Shown: positions 23,401 through 31,300 of the stretch, in pieces | Layout: every line of letters starts with the position of its first letter | Position numbering within the stretch: the first letter of the stretch is position 1 | Notes under the pieces: model-generated | The model's database searches: none | What the model saw: the letters and a program-made list of their open reading frames with translations, nothing else | What the model was told of the DNA's origin: nothing | Position numbers and translations under genes: made by a program | NCBI GenBank assembly: GCA_018239985.1 | Contig: JAFEGK010000013.1 | Location: 43,592-77,398, forward strand | DNA from: Verrucomicrobiota bacterium | Lineage (GTDB): Bacteria; Chlamydiota; Chlamydiia; Chlamydiales; Rhabdochlamydiaceae | Length of the DNA stretch: 33,807 nt | Direction of reading: 5' to 3'

Positions 23401-23631
23401 TGGGTTGGCGAGTACGCTCTTGGGAAAATCCATCAGCGGGGCAGTTTCACAGGTCAGACTTGCGTGATCGACGCGATCAGCTCCCCCTCTTCGGTACAAT
23501 TCCTCTCGCCAGGATTGGGGATGAAATGGACAAACGACTGCGGAAGCTCCTTCTCAGTAGGCTACAAAGGCTATTTTAATAAAAAGTCGATCATCAACGA
23601 AGGCGACATTCGATTGGAGATTGGGTTTTAA
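20500..23631 (+). CDS. Glycine-rich Pmp-like autotransporter 1
   Basis: A 1043-residue type V-secreted surface protein. The start at 20500 has GGAGA upstream and begins a Sec signal peptide (MSARKFLSTLILFSSSALLA). The passenger has GGA(L/I) and FxxN motifs of chlamydial polymorphic membrane proteins (GGALYV, GGAIFI, FQNN, FEGN). A very glycine-rich block (about 129-413) has GGAGG/GGGG runs like mycobacterial PE_PGRS. One autotransporter-associated beta-strand repeat lies near 485-520 (GGLTKAGCATLRL, NTYTGTTTVNAGTL). The C-terminal beta-barrel (about 725-1043) starts near LRCSRCERFHFW and ends in Phe. Several barrel cysteines are conserved in the tandem paralogue. A G8 tract lies at 22912-22919. 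It probably shares the promoter of the acyltransferase gene. Confidence 0.88.
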   Translation: MSARKFLSTLILFSSSALLATQTVISDTDLNNKIINFANTGVDTTLSFQNNITITPSIGALLRPLNTNTPLGDFTPVANAITILGNNFTLNGSNTFRGFFVQGGTVTIENLRFSNVRAKGGDGSIAAVGGGGGGGAGLGGALYVSNGTTVILNNPSFLNSNATGGSGGTTDATIALGAGGGGGGLTGNGGLSQIGSDSGSGGGGFAFNGGGGANFDNGRNAGGGGGVGSAGVDASATPASGGAGGNNFIGTGGGAGGAGGIGGSGSPGASGAGGGGAGWATGANGGNGGNGGPGGGGGGGSFSTEEGFTSGFGGNGGRFGGGGGGSDGNGAGGVGGFGAGGGGGGLNFPQAPVANGGAGGFGGGGGGGGATEEEPNPGGLGGAGGFGGGNGGNGGNGFTAPGGGGGGGAGFGGAIFIENAGSVTINGSATFEGNTVVAGASGGNGAAAGSAAGADIFMMGGAAITFNLTSDVNIPNPIASDQVIAAGGLTKAGCATLRLNGANTYTGTTTVNAGTLRIDGSVVTNILNNSTLTGNFSTPGSITNNGIVSPGADGVGQITAASFTNAPGGTLLITLTPFVSPGTDVLNVGTATLGGTLELFLNSGNYIRGTTYTVVNGPTIGTFNTIVKTGPAAPFVNLQVDYSSVVVTILNSLIFAHQTINPGIPTAVANCIQRADPVGGTDFGNIVIGLGGLTNKTLNNVLYAMSPAIYSSLDWINARDNSLIARILSERVFELRCSRCERFHFWIDGYGSVMFNRKHSNNWPSYRNDAAGGIAGFDVSFGRALNVGIAGGYTHDWINWKNHLGGGHKRTYYGAAYGSFQWSCLDLDFSAIGGKSNYRLHRDVSFQENFTQTNSTPNLCGGTPSISQTIVNINLNRTAHRRPEGHFGTGHVGLAWKWNWCNKILKPYALADYHYFRRGKFTEQGAGSLNLNVQAHNQNMLRGEAGLMLYRVWEDCVVYSAPYISLSWVGEYALGKIHQRGSFTGQTCVIDAISSPSSVQFLSPGLGMKWTNDCGSSFSVGYKGYFNKKSIINEGDIRLEIGF

Positions 23632-26600
23632 TGTATGCGAAGAAAATCCTCAGCTCACTAATCCTGTTTACATCTGCGTTTGCCGCTGACGCTACAAACG
23701 ACACGACGCTCAATAGCGATATCATCAGCGCCAATGCTGGCGGCGATTCAACAATCAATTTCTTAAATAACATCACATTGACCCCGACGATCGCTCCCCT
23801 CCTCCGCCCGCTCAGCACCGATAACACCTTTACCCCCGTGAATCGGGCCTTTGTGATCAACGGAAATAACTTCACACTGAGTGGAGCGAATTCTTTTCGA
23901 CTATTTTTCGTCCGCGGCGGCACAGCGACCATTAATGACCTCACCTTCAGCGGTGGAAAAGCGCAAGGGGGTGCGGGCGGCACCACAGGTCAAACTGGAG
24001 GAGCTGGTGGCGGGGGCGCTGGTCTTGGCGGCGCTTTATTTGTCAGTGCGGGGACTTCGGTCACTTTAAACAACGTTTCTTTCACCAGCTGTAATGCCAG
24101 TGGCGGTGCCGGAGGCTCTCATGTTCAACTCAATCAAGGCGGCGGCGGCGGCGGAGGCATGCTCGGCAGCTCAACACAGATTATTGGAAATACCGGTGGT
24201 AACGGCGGCGGCGGTTTTGGGTTTTCTGGAGGATCTGGAATATTAGGCGGCGGCGGCGGTGGCGGAACTGGAAGTCTAGGCTCAGATGCTCCAATTAATG
24301 ATGGTGGAAATGGGGGGACAAATTTTGGCGGTGGCGCGGGAGGTACTGGAGGACTCGCAGCAGGTCCAGTTAATGGAAGTCCAGGAGCCAGTGGAACCGG
24401 TGGCGGCGGCGGAGCAAGCCCACTTGGAGCGAATGGAGGAAATGGTGCTGCTGGGGGAGCCGGCGGCGGCGGTGGCGGCGGTGGATCTGCGCCAGGCGGT
24501 GGAAGCTTTACAGGTGGAAACGGAGGAAATGGGGGTTATGCTGGTGGTGGTGGCGGCGGCGGCTTAGGGGATGGGGCCAATGGTGGAACCGGAGGCCTTG
24601 GTGGATTTGGAGCCGGAGGGGGCGGAGGCGCCTTTTGTTTAGCAGACGTTAATCCTGGTGGCAGCGGAGGAAGTGGGGGCACCGGCGGTTTCGGTGGTGG
24701 TGGCGGTGGCGGCGGCGGAGTGGATGCTGGCCCTGGCACTGCCGGCCCTGGAGCCAGTGGAGGTTTTGGCGGAGGAAACGGAGGCCCTGGGACCCTTGCT
24801 GGTGGAGGCTCAACAGGCGGCGGCGGTGGTGGCGGCGCTGGGTTTGGGGGAGCGATTTTCATCGAAGCTGGAGGAGCACTGACAATTAACGGCAGAGCAT
24901 CATTCGAAAATAACTCTGTAACCGCTGGAGGCGCTGGGGACAACAGAGCAACAGGAGGCCATGCAGCCGGGGCCGATATCTTTATGATGGGCGGCGCCAC
25001 ACTCAGCTTCGATATTATAAGTGACGTCACTATCCCCAATCCAATCGCCGGAGATACCGTAGTAGGAGGAGGTGGACTCACAAAAAATGGCCCAGCAATC
25101 CTCCATTTAAATGGGGCGAATACCTACACAGGAACGACGACCGTCAATGCCGGAACACTCAACATCAACGGATCCATTTTGACAAGCATCACCAACAACG
25201 CAACCGTGACCGGAACATTCTCAACACCCGGAACGTTGACAAATAATGGGATCGTTTCTCCAGGAATCATCACCGTCGGCTCCTTTGTCAATAATCCAGG
25301 AGCGACACTCCTCATCAACATTCACCCCGTCGCCTCTCCTCCAAACAACTCCCTTATTGCAGGATCTGCGACACTCGCAGGCGATCTTCAAGTCTTCCTC
25401 AACTCCGGCAACTACGTCCAAGGGACTGTATTTACCCTCCTCAGTGGCCCCACAGCAGGCACCTTCAATTTCATCCCGACAGGCCCCGCCGCTCCATTTG
25501 TCAATTTAGGCATCACCTATGGCGATGGAGTCTTCCTCACCGTCTTGCAACACTCCTTCTTCAATCACCAAAGACTCGATCCTGGAATTCCGACAACCAT
25601 TGCCAATTGCATCAACAACGCCAACATCACCATCCCCTCTGATTTTGCCAGCCTCATCCTTGCGCTCGGCGAACTGAGCAATGCCGCCCTCAATCAGGCC
25701 CTCTACTCCATGTCGCCGGTCAATTACGGCACATTCGATTGGATCAACGCCCGCAACAACAGCCTCATTGCCAGAATCCTTTCTGAAAGAGTGTTGGAAC
25801 TGCGTTGCGAACCCTGTGAGACATTCAATTTCTGGGTCGATTTCTACGGCGCACTGATGCACAACAAACAGCAATCTAACAATCTAGCCCGCTACAGATC
25901 TGATGCAGCCGGTGCAATTGGTGGCCTCGATGTTTCCTTATGGGAACTGTTCAATATCGGAGTAGCCGGTGGCTATACTTACAATTGGATCCACTGGAAA
26001 AATCATCTCGGCAACGGCAACAACCACACCTACTACGGCGCAGTTTATAGCAGCCTTCGAACCTGCAATATTGATCTTGATTTTTCAGCAATCGGAGGAA
26101 AAAGCGACTACCAATTCACACGCAATGTCAGCTTTACCACAACCGGAAACCCCGCTTCCACGCCGCCGACGCCACCCGTGACCATCGAACGCAAAGCCCG
26201 CAGCCATCCCGACGCCTACTTTGCCACAGGACATTTAGGACTAGGCTGGAAATGGCACTGGTGCAGCAAAATTTTCGAGCCATTTGTCCTTGCTGATTAC
26301 CACTACTACCATCGGCAAAGCTTCACCGAACATGGGGGCGGCGGCATCAACCTCAGCGTCCAGAAAGACAACCAACACATGCTACGTGGCGAAGCGGGCT
26401 TCAAGCTCTATCACATTTGGGAAAATTGCTCCTACTTCTCAGCACCCTACATTGCCCTCAGCTGGGTCGGAGAATATCCCCTTGGCAATATTCATCAACG
26501 TGCCAGTTTCGCTTTCCAAACTTGCGTGATCGACACGATTAGTTCCCATTCGAACATCCAATTCCTCTCCCCCGAGCTAGGGATGAAGTGGACAACAAAT

Positions 26601-26693
26601 TGCGGGCGCTCTTTCTCGCTATTTTACAAAGGCTACTTTAATCACAAAACGATCATCAACGAAGGCGACATCCGCTTCGACTTCGCCTTTTAG
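23631..26693 (+). CDS. Glycine-rich Pmp-like autotransporter 2
   Basis: A 1020-residue tandem paralogue of the preceding autotransporter; its ATG overlaps that stop codon by one base. It has a signal peptide (MYAKKILSSLILFTSAFAADA), GGA(L/I)/FxxN motifs (GGALFV, GGAIFI, FLNN, FENN), a glycine-rich block (about 113-407), a beta-strand repeat near 479-517 and a C-terminal beta-barrel (about 719-1020, ending in Phe). Identity is highest in the repeat and barrel (for example SPxxYxxxDWINARxNSLIARILSERVxELRC) and low in the glycine block, where lengths and order differ. The paralogue lacks the G8 run of copy 1 at the matching site. This is a recent tandem duplication with fast divergence of the passenger. 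Expression probably depends on copy 1. Confidence 0.88.
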   Translation: MYAKKILSSLILFTSAFAADATNDTTLNSDIISANAGGDSTINFLNNITLTPTIAPLLRPLSTDNTFTPVNRAFVINGNNFTLSGANSFRLFFVRGGTATINDLTFSGGKAQGGAGGTTGQTGGAGGGGAGLGGALFVSAGTSVTLNNVSFTSCNASGGAGGSHVQLNQGGGGGGGMLGSSTQIIGNTGGNGGGGFGFSGGSGILGGGGGGGTGSLGSDAPINDGGNGGTNFGGGAGGTGGLAAGPVNGSPGASGTGGGGGASPLGANGGNGAAGGAGGGGGGGGSAPGGGSFTGGNGGNGGYAGGGGGGGLGDGANGGTGGLGGFGAGGGGGAFCLADVNPGGSGGSGGTGGFGGGGGGGGGVDAGPGTAGPGASGGFGGGNGGPGTLAGGGSTGGGGGGGAGFGGAIFIEAGGALTINGRASFENNSVTAGGAGDNRATGGHAAGADIFMMGGATLSFDIISDVTIPNPIAGDTVVGGGGLTKNGPAILHLNGANTYTGTTTVNAGTLNINGSILTSITNNATVTGTFSTPGTLTNNGIVSPGIITVGSFVNNPGATLLINIHPVASPPNNSLIAGSATLAGDLQVFLNSGNYVQGTVFTLLSGPTAGTFNFIPTGPAAPFVNLGITYGDGVFLTVLQHSFFNHQRLDPGIPTTIANCINNANITIPSDFASLILALGELSNAALNQALYSMSPVNYGTFDWINARNNSLIARILSERVLELRCEPCETFNFWVDFYGALMHNKQQSNNLARYRSDAAGAIGGLDVSLWELFNIGVAGGYTYNWIHWKNHLGNGNNHTYYGAVYSSLRTCNIDLDFSAIGGKSDYQFTRNVSFTTTGNPASTPPTPPVTIERKARSHPDAYFATGHLGLGWKWHWCSKIFEPFVLADYHYYHRQSFTEHGGGGINLSVQKDNQHMLRGEAGFKLYHIWENCSYFSAPYIALSWVGEYPLGNIHQRASFAFQTCVIDTISSHSNIQFLSPELGMKWTTNCGRSFSLFYKGYFNHKTIINEGDIRFDFAF

Positions 26694-26698
26694 ATTTT

Positions 26699-26806
26699 GG
26701 TTCGATTTTCATAAGTTATTAATAATCAATTTCATAATCGAACCGCCTGGTTTGAACTTGGTTCGATTGGTTCGATTTTTCAAAAAAAATTGAACCAATC
26801 GAACCA
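26699..26806. promoter_or_regulatory. Multi-site inverted-repeat operator of the AlbA_2 regulator gene
   Basis: The 9-bp motif GGTTCGATT occurs six times in 108 bases. Forward copies are at 26699-26707, 26760-26768 and 26769-26777. Reverse copies are at 26736-26744, 26797-26805 and, with one change, 26788-26796. The last four form a 21-bp inverted repeat with one mismatch (26759-26779 and 26786-26806) around a six-base spacer. Such an array is typical of cooperative binding by a dimeric or tetrameric repressor. It overlaps the -35 of the candidate promoter at 26790-26818, so autoregulation is the simplest reading. Confidence 0.75.
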
Positions 26807-26818
26807 TTTTGATACCAT
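26790..26818 (+). promoter_or_regulatory. Candidate promoter of the AlbA_2 regulator gene
   Basis: TTGAAC (26790-26795), 17 bases, then TACCAT (26813-26818): four of six matches each. The -35 lies inside the right arm of the 21-bp inverted repeat. The RNA would start near 26825, just ahead of the AAGGAG site at 26828-26833. Confidence 0.45.
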
Positions 26819-26839
26819 GGATTGAGAAAGGAGAACAGG

Positions 26840-28189
26840 ATGAAATACCCAGATAGCGAATCATCTACTTTAGAATTTAAACAGGAAATGCCCCAGAAGG
26901 ATCAGATTTTTAAAACGGTCATAGGGTTTTGTAATCAAAATGGCGGAAAATTAATTATTGGAGTTGCTGATAATGGATCGATTATTGGGATTCCTCCTGA
27001 ACAGGCTGCAGATGCAATTGAGTCTCTGAGTAACGCGATCTACGATGCGTCAACCCCGCCGATTTTACCCCTTGTTTACATCCAAACCATCCACGATAAA
27101 ACATTGCTTGTGATAGAAGTCTCATCAGGAACAAATAAGCCCTATTATCGAAAATCGGAAGGGCTAGAAAAAGGGACCTATATTCGATTAGGCCCACTTA
27201 CTGTAAAAGCAACAGCCGATTTCATTGAAGAACTCAAATGGCAAGCACGCGGAAAATCCTATGACATGATGCCTGTTTATGGATCTAGTGAAAATGATTT
27301 AGATCCTGAGAAACTCAAAGAATTTATTCAGTCCCGTAAAACAGATCGAAAGGCAAAAATTTCTAATGAGCTTTTACGCTCATATTATTTAATTGCTCAA
27401 GAACATGCTCATTTGTATGCCACAACAGCAGGGATTCTACTATTTGGAAAGCAACCGCAATATTTTTTTACCGAAGCTATGATCATTTGCTCGCATTTCA
27501 AAGGCATTGAAGGAAGAGAAGCGTTAGCTACAATTGATTGCACAGGAACACTATTTGAGCAATTTGAACAGGCATATGACTTCATCTTCAGCAGATTAAC
27601 TAAGTCCTTTACGATCAAAGGGCCTCGCCGCCAAGAAACATTGGAAGTTCCGGAGGAGGCTATTCGTGAAGCTCTTCTAAATCTCATTGTCCACAGAAAT
27701 TACCACCAGAAAAGCCCTTCAAAAATTGCCATTTACCAAAATCGAATTGAATTTTTTAGTCCAGGGACATTCTTCGGCCCCCTAAATACGCAAAATTTAA
27801 AATTAGGATTAAGTTTTATTCGCAATGCAGCCATTTGCAAAGCCTTTCGTGAATCTGACTACATTGAAAAAATGGGATCTGGATTCATTGCTATATTTAA
27901 CTCCTACGAAAAAAAAGGATTAAAAACCCCTATGATCATCGAGGGAGAAGGCTTCGTGAAATGCATTTTACCCAGAGAGCCTCATAAACAACTAAAGGGA
28001 GAAGATGCAGCTCTTCAGCAGATTTTAGGATTATTTGACCTCGCGACTGAGGTCTCCATTTCGGATGTTGCCAAAAATTTATCTCTTCCAAAAACAACCG
28101 CCATCCGAAAACTTAACACACTCCTAAAGTCTGGAGTGCTAAAGAAAAAAGGCAAGGGCCCTAGCACCGTTTACTATAAAGCGGTTTGA
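26840..28189 (+). CDS. AlbA_2/HATPase_c_4/winged-helix transcriptional regulator
   Basis: A 449-residue protein of the family often annotated ATP-binding or Schlafen AlbA_2-domain regulator. The AlbA_2 domain is at about 5-110 (ESSTLEFK, then FCNQNGGKLIIGVADNGSI). A HATPase_c_4-type region follows at about 270-375 (PEEAIREALLNLIVHRNY, IEFFSPG, MGSGF). The C-terminal winged helix is at about 395-449 (VSISDVAKNLSLPKTTAIRKLNTLLKSGVL, then a KGKGPSTVYY wing). The ATG at 26840 has AAAGGAGA six bases upstream; a TTG 18 bases earlier lies before that site and is rejected. The gene is visibly more AT-rich than its neighbours, suggesting separate acquisition. The six-site operator upstream implies self-control. 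Its targets are unknown; the autotransporters and cdsC on either side are candidates. Confidence 0.85.
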   Translation: MKYPDSESSTLEFKQEMPQKDQIFKTVIGFCNQNGGKLIIGVADNGSIIGIPPEQAADAIESLSNAIYDASTPPILPLVYIQTIHDKTLLVIEVSSGTNKPYYRKSEGLEKGTYIRLGPLTVKATADFIEELKWQARGKSYDMMPVYGSSENDLDPEKLKEFIQSRKTDRKAKISNELLRSYYLIAQEHAHLYATTAGILLFGKQPQYFFTEAMIICSHFKGIEGREALATIDCTGTLFEQFEQAYDFIFSRLTKSFTIKGPRRQETLEVPEEAIREALLNLIVHRNYHQKSPSKIAIYQNRIEFFSPGTFFGPLNTQNLKLGLSFIRNAAICKAFRESDYIEKMGSGFIAIFNSYEKKGLKTPMIIEGEGFVKCILPREPHKQLKGEDAALQQILGLFDLATEVSISDVAKNLSLPKTTAIRKLNTLLKSGVLKKKGKGPSTVYYKAV

Positions 28190-28214
28190 TCCAGGTTGAT
28201 AATCGCATTATAAT
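28186..28214 (+). promoter_or_regulatory. Promoter upstream of cdsC
   Basis: TTGATC (28186-28191), 17 bases, then a perfect TATAAT (28209-28214). It begins inside the last codon of the upstream regulator. The RNA would start near 28221, leaving a leader of about 100 bases that includes the terminator-like hairpin at 28235-28263. Confidence 0.6.
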
Positions 28215-28234
28215 CATCCACAAAAGCAATATTC

Positions 28235-28263
28235 ATTTCGATTGAACAATCGAAATTTTTTTG
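28235..28263 (+). terminator. Intrinsic terminator or leader attenuator before cdsC
   Basis: ATTTCGATT (28235-28243), loop GAAC, AATCGAAAT (28248-28256): a perfect 9-bp stem followed by a T-run. It can terminate the regulator transcript. Because it lies downstream of the candidate cdsC promoter it could also attenuate cdsC. The stem core TTCGATT/AATCGAA is the core of the operator motif upstream of the regulator gene. Confidence 0.7.
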
Positions 28264-28324
28264 TAACCTTGCGTTCATCTTGCGCCTAATTCCGAAATCC
28301 ACTAAGTTCGCATTTAGAGACTGT

Positions 28325-31300
28325 ATGATAAAAATGCGCAAACATACGAAAATTTTTATTAAACTCCTTCCTGCATTTTTACTGATTTCACCTGTCTATT
28401 CTGATGAATTTGATGAATACGACGATGAATCGTTTCTCTCTGCAAACGCAGAGCCTTCCGATTCTCATGATTTAGTCGCCTGGTCGCTGATTGGTAAAAA
28501 TGATGATGAAGACAAATATGTGATCAACTTTAAAAGCGTGCCGATTGTCGAATACTTGCGCTTTGTCGGCAGAATCGCCAACCTCAATTTCCAGTATGAA
28601 GAAGGGGACATGACCTTCAACATCACCGTCGTGTCAGAAGAACCACTCACCGTACAAAACATTTTGTCTGCTCTGATTCAAACGCTGCGTGCCCGTGGAT
28701 TCACACTTCTGGAACAAGATAACAACTTACTCATCACTAAAAGTGGCGATATCAACCAAATTGCGACGCTGGTGACCCCCGAAAATCCAAATAATAAGCT
28801 CGACTCACCGATTGTCACGAGAGTTTTCCGGATCCAGAATGCCAGCCTCACATCAGTCGCCAACATCATTCGGCCGATGATCTCGAAGGGGGCCATGCTC
28901 GATGTATCTCCTGAAACCCGTCAGCTGATCGTCACCGATATCACCACGAACGTCGACAAGATCGCCCAGCTGCTTATCTCAATTGATTCACACCATTCTC
29001 CCCTCGATATTGAAACATTTCGCGCGCACAATATGTCGGCCGAATCTTTGATCGCCCTCACAAGACAACTGGTCCAACCCTTTGCAGAAGAGAACCCCCT
29101 GATTTATGTCCCACAAGTGGAGACAAACTCGGTTTTCATTGTCTCAACACCTTTCCTCATCGAGCGATCTGTCGCTGTGATGGAAGATCTCGACAGCAAG
29201 CCAAAAAATGCTCGTGGCCCCATGGGGGATCAGGTTTTCCTCTATCCGCTCGTTAACAAATCGGCACCCGAATTACTCGAGGCCCTCAAGCAGGTAGGCA
29301 CCGAATTAGAAGGAACTGGTCCACAGTCGGCAAAATTGATTGCCGCCTTTAAGACAGCAAAATGGGTCAAAGACTCCAATTCGATTCTTTTTGTGACCGA
29401 TCTAATGACCCAGCCGAAATTGGAAGAGCTCATCAAGACCCTAGATACTGCTTCAGCCACAAACGACTATTTTGTGTATAAAATTCAAAGAGCGGGAAGA
29501 GAGCAGATCGAAACTTCTTTGGAAGAGCTGAGCAAAAGCTTGAAGAAAGGGGGCACTAATCGAGATCTAATCGAAGCCATCTGCAGCCTACGTTACATCA
29601 AAGAGAGCGACTCGCTCGTCTTTACCGGTGCTGATGACGCGCTCAAAAAATTAAAAGACCTCCTCCCAGCCTTCGATTCTGCAGTAGCAACCTCGTCTCC
29701 CACCAGCCATTTCTGGCTCTATACGCCCCAATTTTTGAGTGGCAAACAGATTGAAGAAGCGCTGGCTAAAGTAGGGTCTAACCTTTGCGAATCGGGCTTG
29801 AATGATCCTCCATTCCTCAATTCTCTGCGAACAATGAAATGGGTCCCCTCAACCAATACCATGCTCTTCACCGGAAGCCCCTCATCGCTCGAGAGCGTCC
29901 AATCGATCATCAAATTAATTGACGTTGCCTCAGGCGCCCCAACAGAGATCTACATCTATAGACCCAAAAACATCACCAACGAGCAGATCGAAGTGGCCCT
30001 CGATGAGCTAGCCGATAAGCTCGACCACAAAAACCTCTCAGACAAAAACCTTGCAAAGGCAATAGATCAACTCACGTGGATACAAGATAGTCAGATCTTC
30101 TTGTTTAAAGCCGATCCCTCGACAATCGCTAAAATCGATGCCTTCCTCAAAAGCATCGACACCCCAAAAGAAGCTCAATCAATCTCCAGTGCCTATTTTC
30201 TCTATAAACTCAAATTTGCCCGTGGCGAAGATGTGCTCGATCATCTTGAAAAAATTGCCAAGAGCCTCCCAGATAAAGATCCCGAGCAAAAAGCGCTCGT
30301 CTTCGTCATCGATCACGCCACCTTGCTGCGAGACACCAATGCCCTTCTACTGACAGGAACACAACGGGCCGTTGATGAAGTCAAAGCGCTGATCAGCCAG
30401 TTCGACGATAAAGATGCCGCTCCTCCAGTTTTCGATAAAACCTCGTTCTTCATCTACAAGCCAGTCAATCTCAGCCCAGGAGAACTCGAAGAGGCATTAA
30501 AAGAGACTGCCAATGATCTCAAAAACTCAGGACTTGTCGATCCAAACCTCCTCCAATCGATCGACACCCTGCGCACCGTCGATTTGACCAGCTCGCTCCT
30601 ATTTACCGGCACTCCAGAGTCGCTTGAAAAGACCAAAGAGATCATCGCTACAATTGACGTGACCGGAGCAACGAGAAGAGAGACTACAGAACTTGGTGCA
30701 CAGACCTTCCTCGTCTACAAAGTCCGCTACGTCCCAATCGACAAACTGCTGCAACTGCTCAACAATGTGGCCCAAAACCTCGAGAAAACCGACTCGATCA
30801 AAAACAACGCCGTCGCCACCGCCATTCACAACGTGAAGGAAATCAAAGAGACCAACTCCCTGATGTTCACAGGCCCGACCGCAGCACTGGATCAAATCGG
30901 CACCCTCCTCAAACAACTCGATAATCCAGGCGGAGCGATTGGTGAACTTGGCAGACAGCCTGGCAGCTACGTCGTCTACAAACCGGTCAACGTGAGCGGC
31001 CCCGAGCTGCTCGAAATGATGCGCGATTTTGAGAAGAACCTGCAGCAAACAGGCGTTAAAGAGCCCAATCTTTTCGAAACCATCGACAACCTCAAATACA
31101 TTCAGCGATCGGGCTACATCCTCATCTCTGGCGATGAAAAATCGGTTGAAAAAGTGCGTGAAATGCTCCTAAAATTCGACGTCACAGGAGTCGGAACCGT
31201 CACCGCACTCAACAAATTGCAAACCAGCTTCCTCGTCTACAAGTTGCAGTACCACCAAGGTTCAGAGCTCCAAGAGACACTCAAAAAAGTGGGAACAGAC

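Noticed and set aside
20884-24850. Regular GGC-rich repeats as a CRISPR or satellite array
   Set aside because: The repeats have no fixed unit or spacer and keep the reading frame; they are codon-level glycine repeats in two proteins.
26822-26839. Earlier TTG start for the AlbA_2 regulator
   Set aside because: It lies upstream of the AAGGAG site that is ideally spaced for the ATG at 26840.
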